A stretch of 64,000 nucleotides of DNA from Pseudomonas sp. RGM2987 (GCF_022952855.1 NZ_JALJDX010000221.1:62001-126000); one strand, 5' to 3'; numbered from the stretch's first letter, positions 20,603 to 30,085 are shown. Made by a program: numbers and translations. The notes: a model not told the origin generated them from the letters alone.

Positions 20603-21887
20603 CGTTCCCCAGGCTCAGTTCCTCACGCTGCCCCACAAGTTTCGTGCGTTCGTTGCCGGGTTCGGATCGGGAAAGACCTGGGTCGGCTGCTCGGCGCTGA
20701 GCAAGCACTTCATGGAGTGGCCCGGCGTCAACGCTGGCTACTTCGCACCGACTTACCCGCAGATCCGTGACATCTTCTATCCTACGATGGAGGAGGTGGC
20801 CTACGACTGGGGACTGAAGACCAAGATCAACCAGGCGAACCACGAGGTTCACATCTACAGCGGCCGGCAGTCACGCGGCACTGTGATTTGCCGGTCGATG
20901 GAGAAGCCGCAAACCATCGTCGGCTTCAAGATCGGTCACGCCCTGGTGGATGAGCTGGACGTGCTGACGTCGATTAAGGCGCAGCAGGCCTGGCGCAAGA
21001 TCATTGCCCGGATGCGTTACAACCTGCCCGGGCTGAAAAATGGCGTAGACGTCACCACGACGCCGGAAGGCTTCAAGTTCGTATTCCTCCAGTTTGTAAA
21101 GCAGTTGCGCGACAAGCCGGCGCTGAAGGACATGTATGGCCTGATCCAGGCCAGCACCTTCGACAACGAGTTAAACCTGCCCGACGACTATATCGCCTCC
21201 CTGATGGAGTCGTATCCGCCACAGCTGATCATGGCGTACCTGAAGGGCCAGTTCGTCAACCTGACGTCCGGCACCATCTACACGGCCTATGACCGCAAGC
21301 TGAATCAATGTTTCGACACAGTCCAGCCCGGCGAGCCGCTGTTTATCGGGATGGACTTCAACGTCGGCAAGATGGCGGCAATAACCCACGTCAAGCGCGA
21401 CCAGGGGTTGCCCAGGGCCGTGGATGAGCTGATCGACGGCTACGACACGCCCGACATGATCCGCCGTATCAAGGAGCGCTACTGGCGCCACAACGGCAAC
21501 AACTACGAGAAGACCTGCGAGATTCGGATTTACCCGGATGCCTCGGGTGGATCGAGGAAGTCGGTCAACGCTAGTGAAACTGATATCGCGATCCTGCGTC
21601 AGGCTGGTTTCTCGGTCATCGCTCCGGATGCAAACCCGCCTGTGAAGGACCGGATTAACGCAATGAACGCCATGTTCTGCAATGCGCAGGGTGATCGGCG
21701 CTACCTGGTGAACCCGCTGCGTTGCCCGACCTATGCAGATGGCCTGGAGCAGCAGGTATGGTCGCCCAATGGTGAGCCTGACAAAAAGTCCGGTAATGAC
21801 CACGCGAACGACGCCGGCGGCTACTTCATCCACTACGACTACCCGATCATCAAACGAACCGCATCCACCGCACCTCTGAGAATCTGA
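20589..21887 (+). CDS. Terminase large subunit
   Basis: 432 residues. Walker A GFGSGKT at residues 24-30, Walker B-like HALVDELD near residue 115, and a C-terminal RNase-H-like nuclease beginning FIGMDFNVGKMA with further acidic residues (YPDASGGSRKS; NDHANDAGG). It packages DNA through the portal using ATP and cuts the concatemer. Start at 20589 with GAGGAAG upstream. Confidence 0.93.
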   Translation: MPSLNVPQAQFLTLPHKFRAFVAGFGSGKTWVGCSALSKHFMEWPGVNAGYFAPTYPQIRDIFYPTMEEVAYDWGLKTKINQANHEVHIYSGRQSRGTVICRSMEKPQTIVGFKIGHALVDELDVLTSIKAQQAWRKIIARMRYNLPGLKNGVDVTTTPEGFKFVFLQFVKQLRDKPALKDMYGLIQASTFDNELNLPDDYIASLMESYPPQLIMAYLKGQFVNLTSGTIYTAYDRKLNQCFDTVQPGEPLFIGMDFNVGKMAAITHVKRDQGLPRAVDELIDGYDTPDMIRRIKERYWRHNGNNYEKTCEIRIYPDASGGSRKSVNASETDIAILRQAGFSVIAPDANPPVKDRINAMNAMFCNAQGDRRYLVNPLRCPTYADGLEQQVWSPNGEPDKKSGNDHANDAGGYFIHYDYPIIKRTASTAPLRI

Positions 21888-21889
21888 CC

Positions 21890-23281
21890 ATGTCTGACGA
21901 CCCAAGCAAAACGCTACCGGCAGTGGACGCCATGCGCGCAGACTGGGACATCGTCGATCCTTTGATGGGCGGCACCCGGGCGATGCGCGATGCAGGCGAA
22001 GCGCTGCTGCCGAAGTGGCCGAAGGAAGAGGCTGACGATTACCAGAAGCGCCTGAGCCTTTCGACCCTGTTCCCGGCTTACCGGGAGACGGTGAAGAACA
22101 ACGCCGGTCGCGTGTTTGCTGAGCCAATCGTGCTGGGCGAAGACGTTCCGCCGCTGCTGAAGGAGTTGGCCGAAGACTTCGACCGCCAAGGCAACAACTT
22201 ACAGGTATGGGCCAAGTCCTTCTTCACCCAGGCCCTGTCGCACGGCTTATGCCATGTGCTGGCCGAGTATCCAAACATCAAGCCATCTGGCGATGAAGGC
22301 CAGTTGGTGACCCTAGCCGATGCTCAGGCAATCAAGGCTCGCCCCTATGCAATCACCATCCGGCCCCAGCAAGTCCTTGGATGGCGCGCTGCCAACAAGG
22401 ACGGCGAGTTCGTCCTGACCCAGTTCCGCTACATGGAATCGGTCGAAGAGGATGATGGCGCCTTCGGCATCAAGACTATTCCGCAAATTCGCGTCCTGGT
22501 GCCTGGCGGGTGGATGACCTATCGCCAGGAAGAGAGAGAAGGCAAAAAGCAGTGGGTTCAGGTTGGAGAGGGGGCGACAAGCCTCGACCATATCCCGCTG
22601 ACCACGCTCTACACCGACCGAACGGGCTTCATGACGGCCAGGCCGCCACTTCTAGAACTGGCCTACCTCAATGCCAAGCACTGGCAGTCACAGAGCGATC
22701 AGGACAACATCCTGCACGTCGCCAGGGTGCCCATGCTGGCAATCTCGGGGATCGACGACGATACCTGGGAGCTGAAAGTCGGCACGGCGAACGCCACCAA
22801 GCTGCCGAAAGATGGCGAGATGAAGTGGGTCGAGCACACTGGCGCCTCTATCGAAGCCGGCCGCACATCATTGGCCGACCTTGAAGACCAGATGCGTGTC
22901 GCTGGGGCCAAGCTGCTCCAGCGCGACAAGCAGGCCGTCAAGACAGCCACACAGGCCGAAGAAGAGGCAGCTCAGGAGCTGAGCCCGCTCCAGGCCATGG
23001 CCAGCAGCCTGGAAGATGCCCTGGACCAGATCCTTCAGCACTTCGCCGAGCTGAGCGCGCTGCCTAAAGGTGGTCATGTGCAGGTGAAGGGCAACTTCGA
23101 CGTGGACTTCGCACCAGAGACGACCTTGCCGCTGCTGCTCAACATGGCCTCACAGGGCCGCCTCTCTGACGAGACGCTGTTCTCCGAGATGCAACGCCGC
23201 AACGTGGTGTCGAGCGACATCAAGTGGGACGACGAGAAAGCCAAGATTGCCGAACAAGGGCCGAGCCTCGGAGTACTGTAA
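21890..23281 (+). CDS. Portal protein, DUF4055 family
   Basis: 463 residues; PKWPKEEADDYQKRLSLST, then YRETVKNNAGRVFAEP, are marks of the DUF4055 portal family. The central domain has the stem/crown helices and EALDQILQHFAEL-like end. Lies 2 bp after terminase and directly abuts the head morphogenesis gene. Confidence 0.88.
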   Translation: MSDDPSKTLPAVDAMRADWDIVDPLMGGTRAMRDAGEALLPKWPKEEADDYQKRLSLSTLFPAYRETVKNNAGRVFAEPIVLGEDVPPLLKELAEDFDRQGNNLQVWAKSFFTQALSHGLCHVLAEYPNIKPSGDEGQLVTLADAQAIKARPYAITIRPQQVLGWRAANKDGEFVLTQFRYMESVEEDDGAFGIKTIPQIRVLVPGGWMTYRQEEREGKKQWVQVGEGATSLDHIPLTTLYTDRTGFMTARPPLLELAYLNAKHWQSQSDQDNILHVARVPMLAISGIDDDTWELKVGTANATKLPKDGEMKWVEHTGASIEAGRTSLADLEDQMRVAGAKLLQRDKQAVKTATQAEEEAAQELSPLQAMASSLEDALDQILQHFAELSALPKGGHVQVKGNFDVDFAPETTLPLLLNMASQGRLSDETLFSEMQRRNVVSSDIKWDDEKAKIAEQGPSLGVL

Positions 23282-24397
23282 ATGCCAGCCGTCAACCAGG
23301 TAATCGAAGACGAGCAGATCGCCCATGCGGTTAGCCTCGAAAAGTACAAGGTTGGCGTGGTCCGGCGGATCATTGCGCTGCTGAATCGGTCGGATGCCGA
23401 CCTTTCGGCGGCCCTGTCCGCTGCGCTGGAGCGTCTACCGCCTGAATCCTTCACCGTGGAGCGTCTGGAGCTGCTTCTGGACCAGGTCCGACTGATCAAC
23501 AGTCAAGCGTATGCCTCAGTGGCTGAAGCGCTACAGGCAGACCTGAAGGAATTGGCAGGGTACGAGGTTGGCTGGCAGCAAACGCTGTTCGAGAAGGCCA
23601 TCCCTGAGCCGGTGCTGGTCCGCTTCCCGATAGCTAGTATCAGCGGCGAGCAGGCCTATGCTGCTGCGATGTCCAGGCCATTCCAGGGGCGTCTGCTGCG
23701 CAACTGGGCTACAGAGATCGCCGCCGACCGCATGGTTAAGGTTCGCAACGCCATCCGCACCGGTTACCTGGAAGGCAAAACCACCGACCAGATAATCCGC
23801 AGCATCCGCGGCACTCGCGCTACTGGATACGCTGACGGCTTCCTTGAGCGTCCGCGCAAAGATCTTGTGGCGGTCGTCAGGACGGCCGTGGGCCATACTG
23901 CGGCCACCGCCAGGGACGAGTTCATCAAAGCCAACGAGGAGATCGTCAAGGCCGACCGCTGGGTGTCTACCCTCGACAACAAGACCTCACCGATGTGCCG
24001 AATCCGCGATCAGCTCCAGTACACGGCCGTGACGCACAAGCCAATCGGCCACAAGATTCCCTGGCTGCAAGGCCCGGGCAAGATCCACTGGTGCTGCCGG
24101 TCGACGTCGGCGCCTGTGACCAAGAGCTGGAAAGAATTGGGCATGAACATCGATGAGATGACCCCGGCTCAGCGTGCCAGCATGGACGGCCAGGTCCCGG
24201 CGGGCACCACGTACAGCGAATGGCTCAACCGACAGTCGGAAGCCCGTAAGATCGAAGTTCTCGGCCCGACTCGCGCCCAGTTGCTGAAGGATGGAAAGCT
24301 CGACCTGGACGACTTCTATTCGCCCACAGGCGAATGGTTGACGCTAGACCAGATGCGCGCCCGTGACGCTGCGGCATTTGCTAAGATCGCGGCATGA
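23282..24397 (+). CDS. Phage head morphogenesis protein (SPP1 gp7 / Mu F family)
   Basis: 371 residues. The C-terminal half carries VRTAVGHTAATARDEF, DRWVSTLDNKTSPMCRIRDQ and HWCCRSTSAPV, the conserved core of the Mu F / SPP1 gp7 minor head proteins. Mediates DNA entry or capsid assembly around the portal. Starts immediately after the portal stop codon. Confidence 0.88.
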   Translation: MPAVNQVIEDEQIAHAVSLEKYKVGVVRRIIALLNRSDADLSAALSAALERLPPESFTVERLELLLDQVRLINSQAYASVAEALQADLKELAGYEVGWQQTLFEKAIPEPVLVRFPIASISGEQAYAAAMSRPFQGRLLRNWATEIAADRMVKVRNAIRTGYLEGKTTDQIIRSIRGTRATGYADGFLERPRKDLVAVVRTAVGHTAATARDEFIKANEEIVKADRWVSTLDNKTSPMCRIRDQLQYTAVTHKPIGHKIPWLQGPGKIHWCCRSTSAPVTKSWKELGMNIDEMTPAQRASMDGQVPAGTTYSEWLNRQSEARKIEVLGPTRAQLLKDGKLDLDDFYSPTGEWLTLDQMRARDAAAFAKIAA

Positions 24398-24642
24398 CCG
24401 ACAAGCCCCGCTTCCACGTAATCGACGGCACCGCTCCTCCGGATACCCCGGCCGAGCAGGTGCGCAAGCGTGTGCGTGCGATGCCGAAGCCAGCGACGAT
24501 GGTCCAGTGCCACCGGTGCGGCGGGCGGGAAGTGATCGAATCCAAGATCGGTATCCTGATGAAGAACGGACGGCCAACTGGCGGGACGAAGGTGCTGCTT
24601 TGCGTTGGGTGCCTGCTCAACGGCGAGCGCGTCACCCTTTAG
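24394..24642 (+). CDS. Small zinc-ribbon protein
   Basis: 82 residues: CHRCGGREVIE and CVGCLLNGE form a two-pair Cys ribbon. Four-base overlap with the head morphogenesis gene. Function unknown; similar small proteins sit here in related Pseudomonas prophages. Confidence 0.7.
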   Translation: MTDKPRFHVIDGTAPPDTPAEQVRKRVRAMPKPATMVQCHRCGGREVIESKIGILMKNGRPTGGTKVLLCVGCLLNGERVTL

Positions 24643-24663
24643 CACCAAAACGAATTCAAACAG

Positions 24664-24687
24664 CCCTGGCATCCGCCGGGGTTTTTT
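24664..24687 (+). terminator. Intrinsic terminator
   Basis: CCCTGG-CATCCG-CCGGGG followed by TTTTTT, between the packaging genes and the scaffold gene. Confidence 0.65.
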
Positions 24688-24705
24688 ATGCCCGCGATTC
24701 ACACA

Positions 24706-24731
24706 AGCCTCGTCGATGACGGGGCTTTTTA
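24706..24731 (+). terminator. Second intrinsic terminator
   Basis: AGCCTCGTC-GAT-GACGGGGCT followed by TTTTATT, only ~20 bp after the first, giving a tandem terminator before the highly expressed capsid genes. Confidence 0.7.
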
Positions 24732-24770
24732 TTTGCCGCCAGGCGGCCAACAGACCCAAGGGGTTAGCAG

Positions 24771-25541
24771 ATGTTTATTTTCGGCAAGTGGTATCCGCTG
24801 ATGGCGGAAGAGGGTGGCAGTGAAGGTGGCAACGGTGGCGGTGGTGGCGGTCAATCGACCGAAATCACCCCAGAAATCCAGGCACTCATCGACGCTCGCG
24901 TGGGTGAGGCAGTTGGCGGCCTGAAAACCAAGAACTCCGAACTGCTGGGCAAGCTGAAAAGCGCTGGCGATCAACTCAAGACCTTCGAAGGCATCGACCC
25001 CGAGGCTGTCCGTGGGATCTTGTCGAAGTTCGCCAATGACGAAGAGGCTGGCCTGATCGCTGCCGGGAAACTGGACGAAGTACTGGACAAGCGCACCACG
25101 CGCATGAAGGCGGGCTTCGAACAGGAAACCGCGAAAGAGCGCACCGCTCGCGAAGCTGCCGAGGCTCGGGCCGACAAGTTCAGCCGCCGAGTGCTGGAAA
25201 ACGGCATTCGCGCCGAGGCTACCGCTGCCGGCCTGCACCAATACGCAATCGATGACGCGCTGCTCCGCGCCAGTGCGACCTTCAAGCTCGACGACGAGGG
25301 AAACCCAGTCGCCGTGGAAGACGCATTCGGCAAAGACGGCAAACCGCTGACGCTCAAGGAGTGGTTCAGCGACATGAAAGAAAAGGCGCCTCACTGGTTC
25401 CCGGCCTCTGCCAATGGCGGTGGCTCGCAACAAAGCAACGTGAGCATGGGCGCCAAAACCATGAAACGAACCCAATACGAAGCCTTGAGCCCCCTCGATC
25501 AGCGAGCGGCGATCAAGGCGAACATCAAGATTGTCGATTAA
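24771..25541 (+). CDS. Capsid scaffolding protein
   Basis: 256 residues, hydrophilic, with a Gly-rich patch near the start (EGGNGGGGGG) and long helices (EIQALIDARVGEAVGGLKTK; KERTAREAAEARADKFSRR). This is the profile of DUF4355-like scaffolds directly upstream of the capsid gene. It should be removed from the mature head. ATG at 24771 follows AAGGGG. Confidence 0.78.
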   Translation: MFIFGKWYPLMAEEGGSEGGNGGGGGGQSTEITPEIQALIDARVGEAVGGLKTKNSELLGKLKSAGDQLKTFEGIDPEAVRGILSKFANDEEAGLIAAGKLDEVLDKRTTRMKAGFEQETAKERTAREAAEARADKFSRRVLENGIRAEATAAGLHQYAIDDALLRASATFKLDDEGNPVAVEDAFGKDGKPLTLKEWFSDMKEKAPHWFPASANGGGSQQSNVSMGAKTMKRTQYEALSPLDQRAAIKANIKIVD

Positions 25542-25554
25542 GAGGTAGTACCGC

Positions 25555-26727
25555 ATGGGCACTTTGACCCTTACCAACCTCATCCCTTCCATTCAGGAAG
25601 CGATGGACGTTGTATCCCGCGAGCTGGTCGGTTTCATCCCGGCCGTGTCCCGCGACTCCACTGCAGAGCGTGCAGCTGTAGGTCAGGCAGTTGTATCGCC
25701 GGTAGTTGGTGCGATGGCCGCCGAAGACCTGGTTCCGGCGGCTTACGCTGCTGATACCCCGAACCAGACCATCGGCAACGTGCAGATGACCATCAGCAAG
25801 GCGCGGTCGGTGCCCTTCGGTATCACTGGCGAGGAAACCCTGGGCCTGCGTAATGCTGGCACCTTGGGCGACATCAATGCCCAGCGTATCGCCCAGGCCA
25901 TCCGCACCCTGACCAACGAAGTCGAAGCTGACCTCGCTGCCCTGCACGTCAACACCTCGCGCGCCTACGGTACCGCCGGCACCACGCCGTTTGGTACCGC
26001 TGGTGATCTCACCGATTTCTCGCTGGCTCGCAAGATCCTGGACGACAACGGCGCCCCGCAAAGCGACATGCACATGGTTCTCGGTGGCGCCGCTGTGGCG
26101 AACATCCGCGGCAAGATGTCCACCCTGTTCCAAACCAACACCGGCGGCGCTCAGTCTGAGGCTCTGCTGCGTCAAGGTGCGCTGGGCGAGTACCAGGGCA
26201 TGCTGCTGCACAACTCGGCCCAGGTGAAGGAAGGCGTCGCGGTCGGCACCGGTGCCGCAGCCACCACCAACGCCGCCGGCTATGCTGTTGGCGCAACTGT
26301 CATCACCCTGGCTGCGGCTGGCACCGGCACCATCCTGGCGGGCGACATCATCACCTTCGCGGGCGACACCAACAAATACGTGGTCGTCTCGGGTGATGCT
26401 GACACCTCCAACGGCGGCTCCATCACCATCGCCGAGCCCGGCCTGCGTGTTGCCATGAGCGCTGCCGCCAAGGCGATCACCGTCGTTGCGGCTGGCACCC
26501 GCAACATGTTCTTCCACCGCTCGGCGATTCAGCTGGCCACTCGCGCACCTGCGATGCCAGACGGCGGCGATGCTGCTGACGACGTGATGCTGGTCACTGA
26601 CCCTGTGTCGGGCCTGACTTACGAGTTCGCGATCTACAAGCAGAAGCGCCAAGTTCGCTACGAGATCAACCTGGCCTGGGGCGTGAAAATGATCGCTCCT
26701 CGTCACTCGGGCATCCTGCTGGGTTAA
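25555..26727 (+). CDS. Major capsid protein (P22 coat-like)
   Basis: 390 residues. TLTLTNLIPSIQEAMDVVSR, GQAVVSPVVGAMAAEDLVPA and MTISKARSVPFGITGEE correspond to the P22 gp5-like coat proteins with HK97 fold. An Ig-like/insertion domain (residues ~225-300, Gly/Ala/Thr-rich) lies in the middle. AGAGG precedes the ATG. Confidence 0.9.
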   Translation: MGTLTLTNLIPSIQEAMDVVSRELVGFIPAVSRDSTAERAAVGQAVVSPVVGAMAAEDLVPAAYAADTPNQTIGNVQMTISKARSVPFGITGEETLGLRNAGTLGDINAQRIAQAIRTLTNEVEADLAALHVNTSRAYGTAGTTPFGTAGDLTDFSLARKILDDNGAPQSDMHMVLGGAAVANIRGKMSTLFQTNTGGAQSEALLRQGALGEYQGMLLHNSAQVKEGVAVGTGAAATTNAAGYAVGATVITLAAAGTGTILAGDIITFAGDTNKYVVVSGDADTSNGGSITIAEPGLRVAMSAAAKAITVVAAGTRNMFFHRSAIQLATRAPAMPDGGDAADDVMLVTDPVSGLTYEFAIYKQKRQVRYEINLAWGVKMIAPRHSGILLG

Positions 26728-26773
26728 CCGAACGGCTCGGGGCTTCGGCTCCGGGCCTTAAATGGAGAGTGAC

Positions 26774-27100
26774 ATGCCACTTATTCAAGTTGAACCATGG
26801 GGTGAAGGGCAGGGTGATTTCGTTGAGATCGATGATTTCGACTTCAACCCTGAATTCCATCGGCTGTTCAGCGCTGACTCGTCTGGCAGCGACAAGCTGA
26901 CCGCCGCACAGCTCAAGGACAAGCTGACCGCGCTGGGCATCGGCTTCAGGAGCAACGCATCTCGAGATTCTCTTCAGGAGCTACTGGACGCACACGAAGC
27001 AGTTGTCGCGATCAAGGCAAAGCTGACTGAGAAGGGTATCGAGTTTGCCCAAGATGCTGATCTTGCCACCTTGCAAGCGCTGTTGCCCGCCGAGGAGTAA
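26774..27100 (+). CDS. Small head protein with HeH/LEM motif
   Basis: 108 residues from ATG at 26774 (GGAGAG upstream). DKLTAAQLKDKLTALGIGF followed by DSLQELLDAHE is a helix-extended-helix (LEM/SAP-like) motif. Located between capsid and neck genes, so probably a head decoration or completion factor. Confidence 0.68.
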   Translation: MPLIQVEPWGEGQGDFVEIDDFDFNPEFHRLFSADSSGSDKLTAAQLKDKLTALGIGFRSNASRDSLQELLDAHEAVVAIKAKLTEKGIEFAQDADLATLQALLPAEE

Positions 27101-27103
27101 GTC

Positions 27104-27598
27104 ATGGCTCTCGTCATCGAAACAGGCTCGATCGTTCCAGGTGCCGAGAGCTTCGCCACGGCTGCCGAGCTGGTCACGTACGCGGAGAACTTCGGCAGGG
27201 TCATCCCAGCCGATACACCAGCGCAGGAAGCGCTGCTGCGCCGGGCCGCGCTCGAAATGAACGCCAAGCCATGGAAGGGGCGCACCGTCAGCTCGGCCCA
27301 GGCACTGTCCTGGCCACGGTATGAGGTCTGCCTGAATAAGTGGCTGCTGCCGTCCGACGCCATCCCGGCACAGGTCAAGGCAGGGCAAATGGCCCTGGCC
27401 ACGGAAATTTACGCGGATGACCTTTCCCCGCCGGAACAACGCCTTGGCGCGATTGCCCGGGAGAAGGTCGGCCCACTCGAAACCGAGTACTCGACTGCAA
27501 GCCCCATCATCAGCAAGGCCGCCGCTGTTCGGCAGTCATATGCGCAGTTCTCTGGGCTTCTGCAGTCATCCAGTCAGATCTCACTGAGTAGAAGCTGA
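27104..27598 (+). CDS. Head-tail adaptor (DnaT-like/gp6-type)
   Basis: 164 residues. AELVTYAENFGRVIPADTPA, ALLRRAALEMNAKPWKGR and ALSWPR are the marks of the phage family annotated DnaT-like ssDNA-binding protein, which by synteny is the first neck adaptor. Followed with one base overlap by the next neck gene. Confidence 0.78.
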   Translation: MALVIETGSIVPGAESFATAAELVTYAENFGRVIPADTPAQEALLRRAALEMNAKPWKGRTVSSAQALSWPRYEVCLNKWLLPSDAIPAQVKAGQMALATEIYADDLSPPEQRLGAIAREKVGPLETEYSTASPIISKAAAVRQSYAQFSGLLQSSSQISLSRS

Positions 27599-27987
27599 TG
27601 GCAGACATCTACGATCGGGCGAAGGCGAGTGCGGCGCGGATGTTGGCGCCTCGCTCAGCCGGCGGGAAGGGCCTGGAGTTGACGCTGACCCGAGTCACAA
27701 AGGGTGAGTATGACCCCGAGACAGGAACAAGCCCGGTCACCACCGACCTGTTCCAGGGCTCTGGCTTCCGTGAGAACTACAAGAACAGCGACATCGACGG
27801 CGCTCGAATCAAGCAGGGCGACGTCAAGATCCTTGTTTCCCCGGTTCAGTTGACCGGTGCGGACATGCCGCTCCCTATCACCCTCGACAAGATCCTCTTC
27901 GACGGCGAAACCTACACGGTACAGAACGTCGAACCCTGGGATTACGCCGGCCTCAGCGTCGGCTTCAGTGTGCAGGCCCGAAAATGA
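27598..27987 (+). CDS. Head-tail connector / stopper protein
   Basis: 129 residues, beta-rich; ELTLTRVTKGEYDPETGTS and FDGETYTVQNVEPWDYAGL resemble neck stopper proteins of siphophages. Starts at the stop codon of the adaptor gene. Confidence 0.72.
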   Translation: MADIYDRAKASAARMLAPRSAGGKGLELTLTRVTKGEYDPETGTSPVTTDLFQGSGFRENYKNSDIDGARIKQGDVKILVSPVQLTGADMPLPITLDKILFDGETYTVQNVEPWDYAGLSVGFSVQARK

Positions 27988-28553
27988 GTTTTGCATTGGA
28001 TCTGAAGGCATTCGCCGAGAAGGCCGAGGCCAATGCCGAGACCGTCATCAAGAAAGTCGCCATCGACCTGCTGAGTGCCGTCGTGGACCGCTCGCCGGTC
28101 GGCAACCCAGAGCTATGGGCGGCCAACTCGGTATCAGTTCAGTACAACAACGAAGTCGCCAGGCTCAATGCTGAGCTTCGCAGTGACCCTGCGAACTTGT
28201 CCAAGAACGGCCGCATGAAGCCCGGGCGCCTGATCAAGGACGGCATGGACCTGTCCGCCGGCGCTGGGTATGTAGGAGGCCGGTTTCGCGGTAACTGGCA
28301 AGTGTCATTCGATACGGCGAAGACTGGCACGCTCGAGCGCATCGACCCGACCGGGCAGGACTCAAAGGGCGACGGCACTACCGTTATCCAGGGCTTCACC
28401 ACTCAGGTCGGCACCATATGGATGATGAATAATCTGCCGTATGGGCAGCCGCTGGAGTACGGGCACTCAAGCCAGGCGCCCGCCGGTATGGTCCGCATCT
28501 CCGTCCTTGAGGTGCAGATGTTCATCACAAAGGCCATCTCGGAGCTTCCATAA
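27984..28553 (+). CDS. HK97 gp10-like neck protein
   Basis: 189 residues; AFAEKAEANAETVIKKVAID followed by VDRSPVGNPELW and FRGNWQVSF. These are features of the HK97 gp10 neck/tail-completion family. Four-base overlap with the previous gene. Confidence 0.8.
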   Translation: MSFALDLKAFAEKAEANAETVIKKVAIDLLSAVVDRSPVGNPELWAANSVSVQYNNEVARLNAELRSDPANLSKNGRMKPGRLIKDGMDLSAGAGYVGGRFRGNWQVSFDTAKTGTLERIDPTGQDSKGDGTTVIQGFTTQVGTIWMMNNLPYGQPLEYGHSSQAPAGMVRISVLEVQMFITKAISELP

Positions 28554-28975
28554 TGTCAGACCGAATCATCAGGAGCCTCTTCGACGGGCGCCTGAAGGCG
28601 TGGGCGACTTCTCGCGTTCCTCCGCTGCCGATCGCTTACGAGGATGTGGCATTCACGCCGCCCGCCGATGGATCGCCCTATCTGAGCAGCTTCCTACTGC
28701 CGGCCAACACGACCAGCGACGACCTTGAAGGCAAGCACACGGCTTACCGTGGCGTCTACCAGGTCAGCGTCGTGACCAACGCCGGCGAGGGGCGCGGCGG
28801 CGCCAGCCTGATCGCTGACGAGCTTGCCGCGCTGTTCCCCAACAACCTGGCCATGGCCAAGGCGTCGTTCACCGTCTACACACGGTCGCCGATGTCAACG
28901 GCGCCGGCGCAACAGGGCGACACCACCACGGTACTCCCACTGACGTTCGCCTACCGCGCCGACACCACAACCTAA
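28553..28975 (+). CDS. Tail terminator protein (DUF4128-like)
   Basis: 140 residues; YEDVAFTPPADGSPYLSSFL and GVYQVSVVTNAGEGRGG fit the tail-terminator fold (lambda gpU, DUF4128). It caps the tail tube and joins it to the neck. Stop/start single-base overlap with the gp10-like gene. Confidence 0.8.
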   Translation: MSDRIIRSLFDGRLKAWATSRVPPLPIAYEDVAFTPPADGSPYLSSFLLPANTTSDDLEGKHTAYRGVYQVSVVTNAGEGRGGASLIADELAALFPNNLAMAKASFTVYTRSPMSTAPAQQGDTTTVLPLTFAYRADTTT

Positions 28976-28997
28976 TCCGCCCATTGGGCAAACCCAG

Positions 28998-29020
28998 AAC
29001 CCGCCCTTGAGCGGGTTTTG
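28998..29020 (+). terminator. Intercistronic hairpin
   Basis: AACCCGC-CCTTGA-GCGGGTT followed by TTG, between tail terminator and tail tube genes. The T-run is short, so it may attenuate rather than stop transcription. Confidence 0.55.
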
Positions 29021-29044
29021 TCATTTCTGCATAGAGGAATCCCC

Positions 29045-29692
29045 ATGGCCGTAAAATTGCCAAACGGTGCGACGTTCGAGCACGCCGCCACCTACGCCAC
29101 CGCACTTCCTGTCACCGCAACATCCAACGCATCTGAAGCCATCTGCACCGTTTCCGGGGCGACTCTGGTGGCTGGTGACATCGTGCTATGCACCTCGACC
29201 TGGACGGCGCTGAACAACAGAGTCGTTCGCGTGAAGGCGGCAACTGCCACCGCGATCACCCTGGAAGCAATCGACACCACGGACACCACCGTTTACCCGG
29301 CCGGCTCCGGTGTGGGCAGCCTCAAGAAGGTCCTGACCTGGGTGCAAATTCCGCAAGTGACCGACTTCGCATCCGCCGGCGGCGAGCAGAACTACACCGA
29401 TGTCGCATTCCTCGAGGCCCAGCAAGGCTTCCAGATCCCGACCGACAAATCTGCCGCCAGCATGACCATCACCGTCGCCGATGACCCGACCCTGCCATAC
29501 GTGCCCGTCGTAACTGCTGCCGATGCGGCTCGAACTGTCCAGGCTGCGCGCCTCAACCTTCCCGGCATCGACAAGATTTACTACGGGGTCTACACGTCGT
29601 TCTCGAAGCAACCAGTGATCTCTCGCAACAACGTGATGACCAAAACGGTTTCGCTGGCTCAGCAAGCCGACCCAACCCGTTACACGTCGTAA
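29045..29692 (+). CDS. Major tail tube protein
   Basis: 215 residues from ATG at 29045 (GAGGAA upstream). KKVLTWVQIPQVTDFASAGG, then NYTDVAFLEAQQGFQIPTDK and SAASMTITVADDPT, are characteristic of lambda gpV-like tube subunits. Polymerises around the tape measure. Confidence 0.87.
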   Translation: MAVKLPNGATFEHAATYATALPVTATSNASEAICTVSGATLVAGDIVLCTSTWTALNNRVVRVKAATATAITLEAIDTTDTTVYPAGSGVGSLKKVLTWVQIPQVTDFASAGGEQNYTDVAFLEAQQGFQIPTDKSAASMTITVADDPTLPYVPVVTAADAARTVQAARLNLPGIDKIYYGVYTSFSKQPVISRNNVMTKTVSLAQQADPTRYTS

Positions 29693-29701
29693 GGAAACCA
29701 C

Positions 29702-30085
29702 ATGGCCAGCTTCAAGATCGCGCAAAACGCCACGTTCAAGGCCCAGGTCGAGATTCCTCGCGTTGGGCTCGACCCGATTTCGACGGAAGTCGAGTTCAAG
29801 TACCGCAACCGCAAGGAGCTGTCCGCCTACTACGACAAGTGGAACGCGGTGCGCGATGCGGCAGCCCGGGAAGCCATGAAGGACGGCGCAACCTGGGAGG
29901 CGGCAACTGCTGCTCAGATCGCGCTGGAAGTCGCCCAGCTCAAGGAGATCCTGGTCGGCTGGGATTTCGAGGAGGCATTCAATGACGAAAGCCTGCTGGA
30001 ACTGGTCTCCGGCTTCCAGGGCGCTCCTGCTGCGCTGCTGGATGCATACCAGAAAGCCTACGTGGTAGCTCGACGGGGAAATTGA
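29702..30085 (+). CDS. Tail assembly chaperone (lambda gpG analogue)
   Basis: 127 residues. IAQNATFKAQVEIPRVGLDP, a helical middle and EILVGWDFEEAFNDESLL match the phage tail assembly chaperone family. It ends at TGA 30083-30085, directly after a slippery heptamer. A fraction of ribosomes should slip into the overlapping downstream frame to make a G-T fusion that guides the tape measure. Confidence 0.84.
   Translation: MASFKIAQNATFKAQVEIPRVGLDPISTEVEFKYRNRKELSAYYDKWNAVRDAAAREAMKDGATWEAATAAQIALEVAQLKEILVGWDFEEAFNDESLLELVSGFQGAPAALLDAYQKAYVVARRGN
30076..30082 (+). promoter_or_regulatory. Programmed -1 frameshift heptamer G GGA AAT
   Basis: In the zero frame the bases read G GGA AAT and TGA follows at once. 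The heptamer fits X XXY YYZ and differs from the lambda G/GT site (GGGAAAG) only in the last base. A -1 shift enters the downstream frame as Leu-Ile-Ala-Ala, whose own start would only be a TTG without a good ribosome site. Confidence 0.8.
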
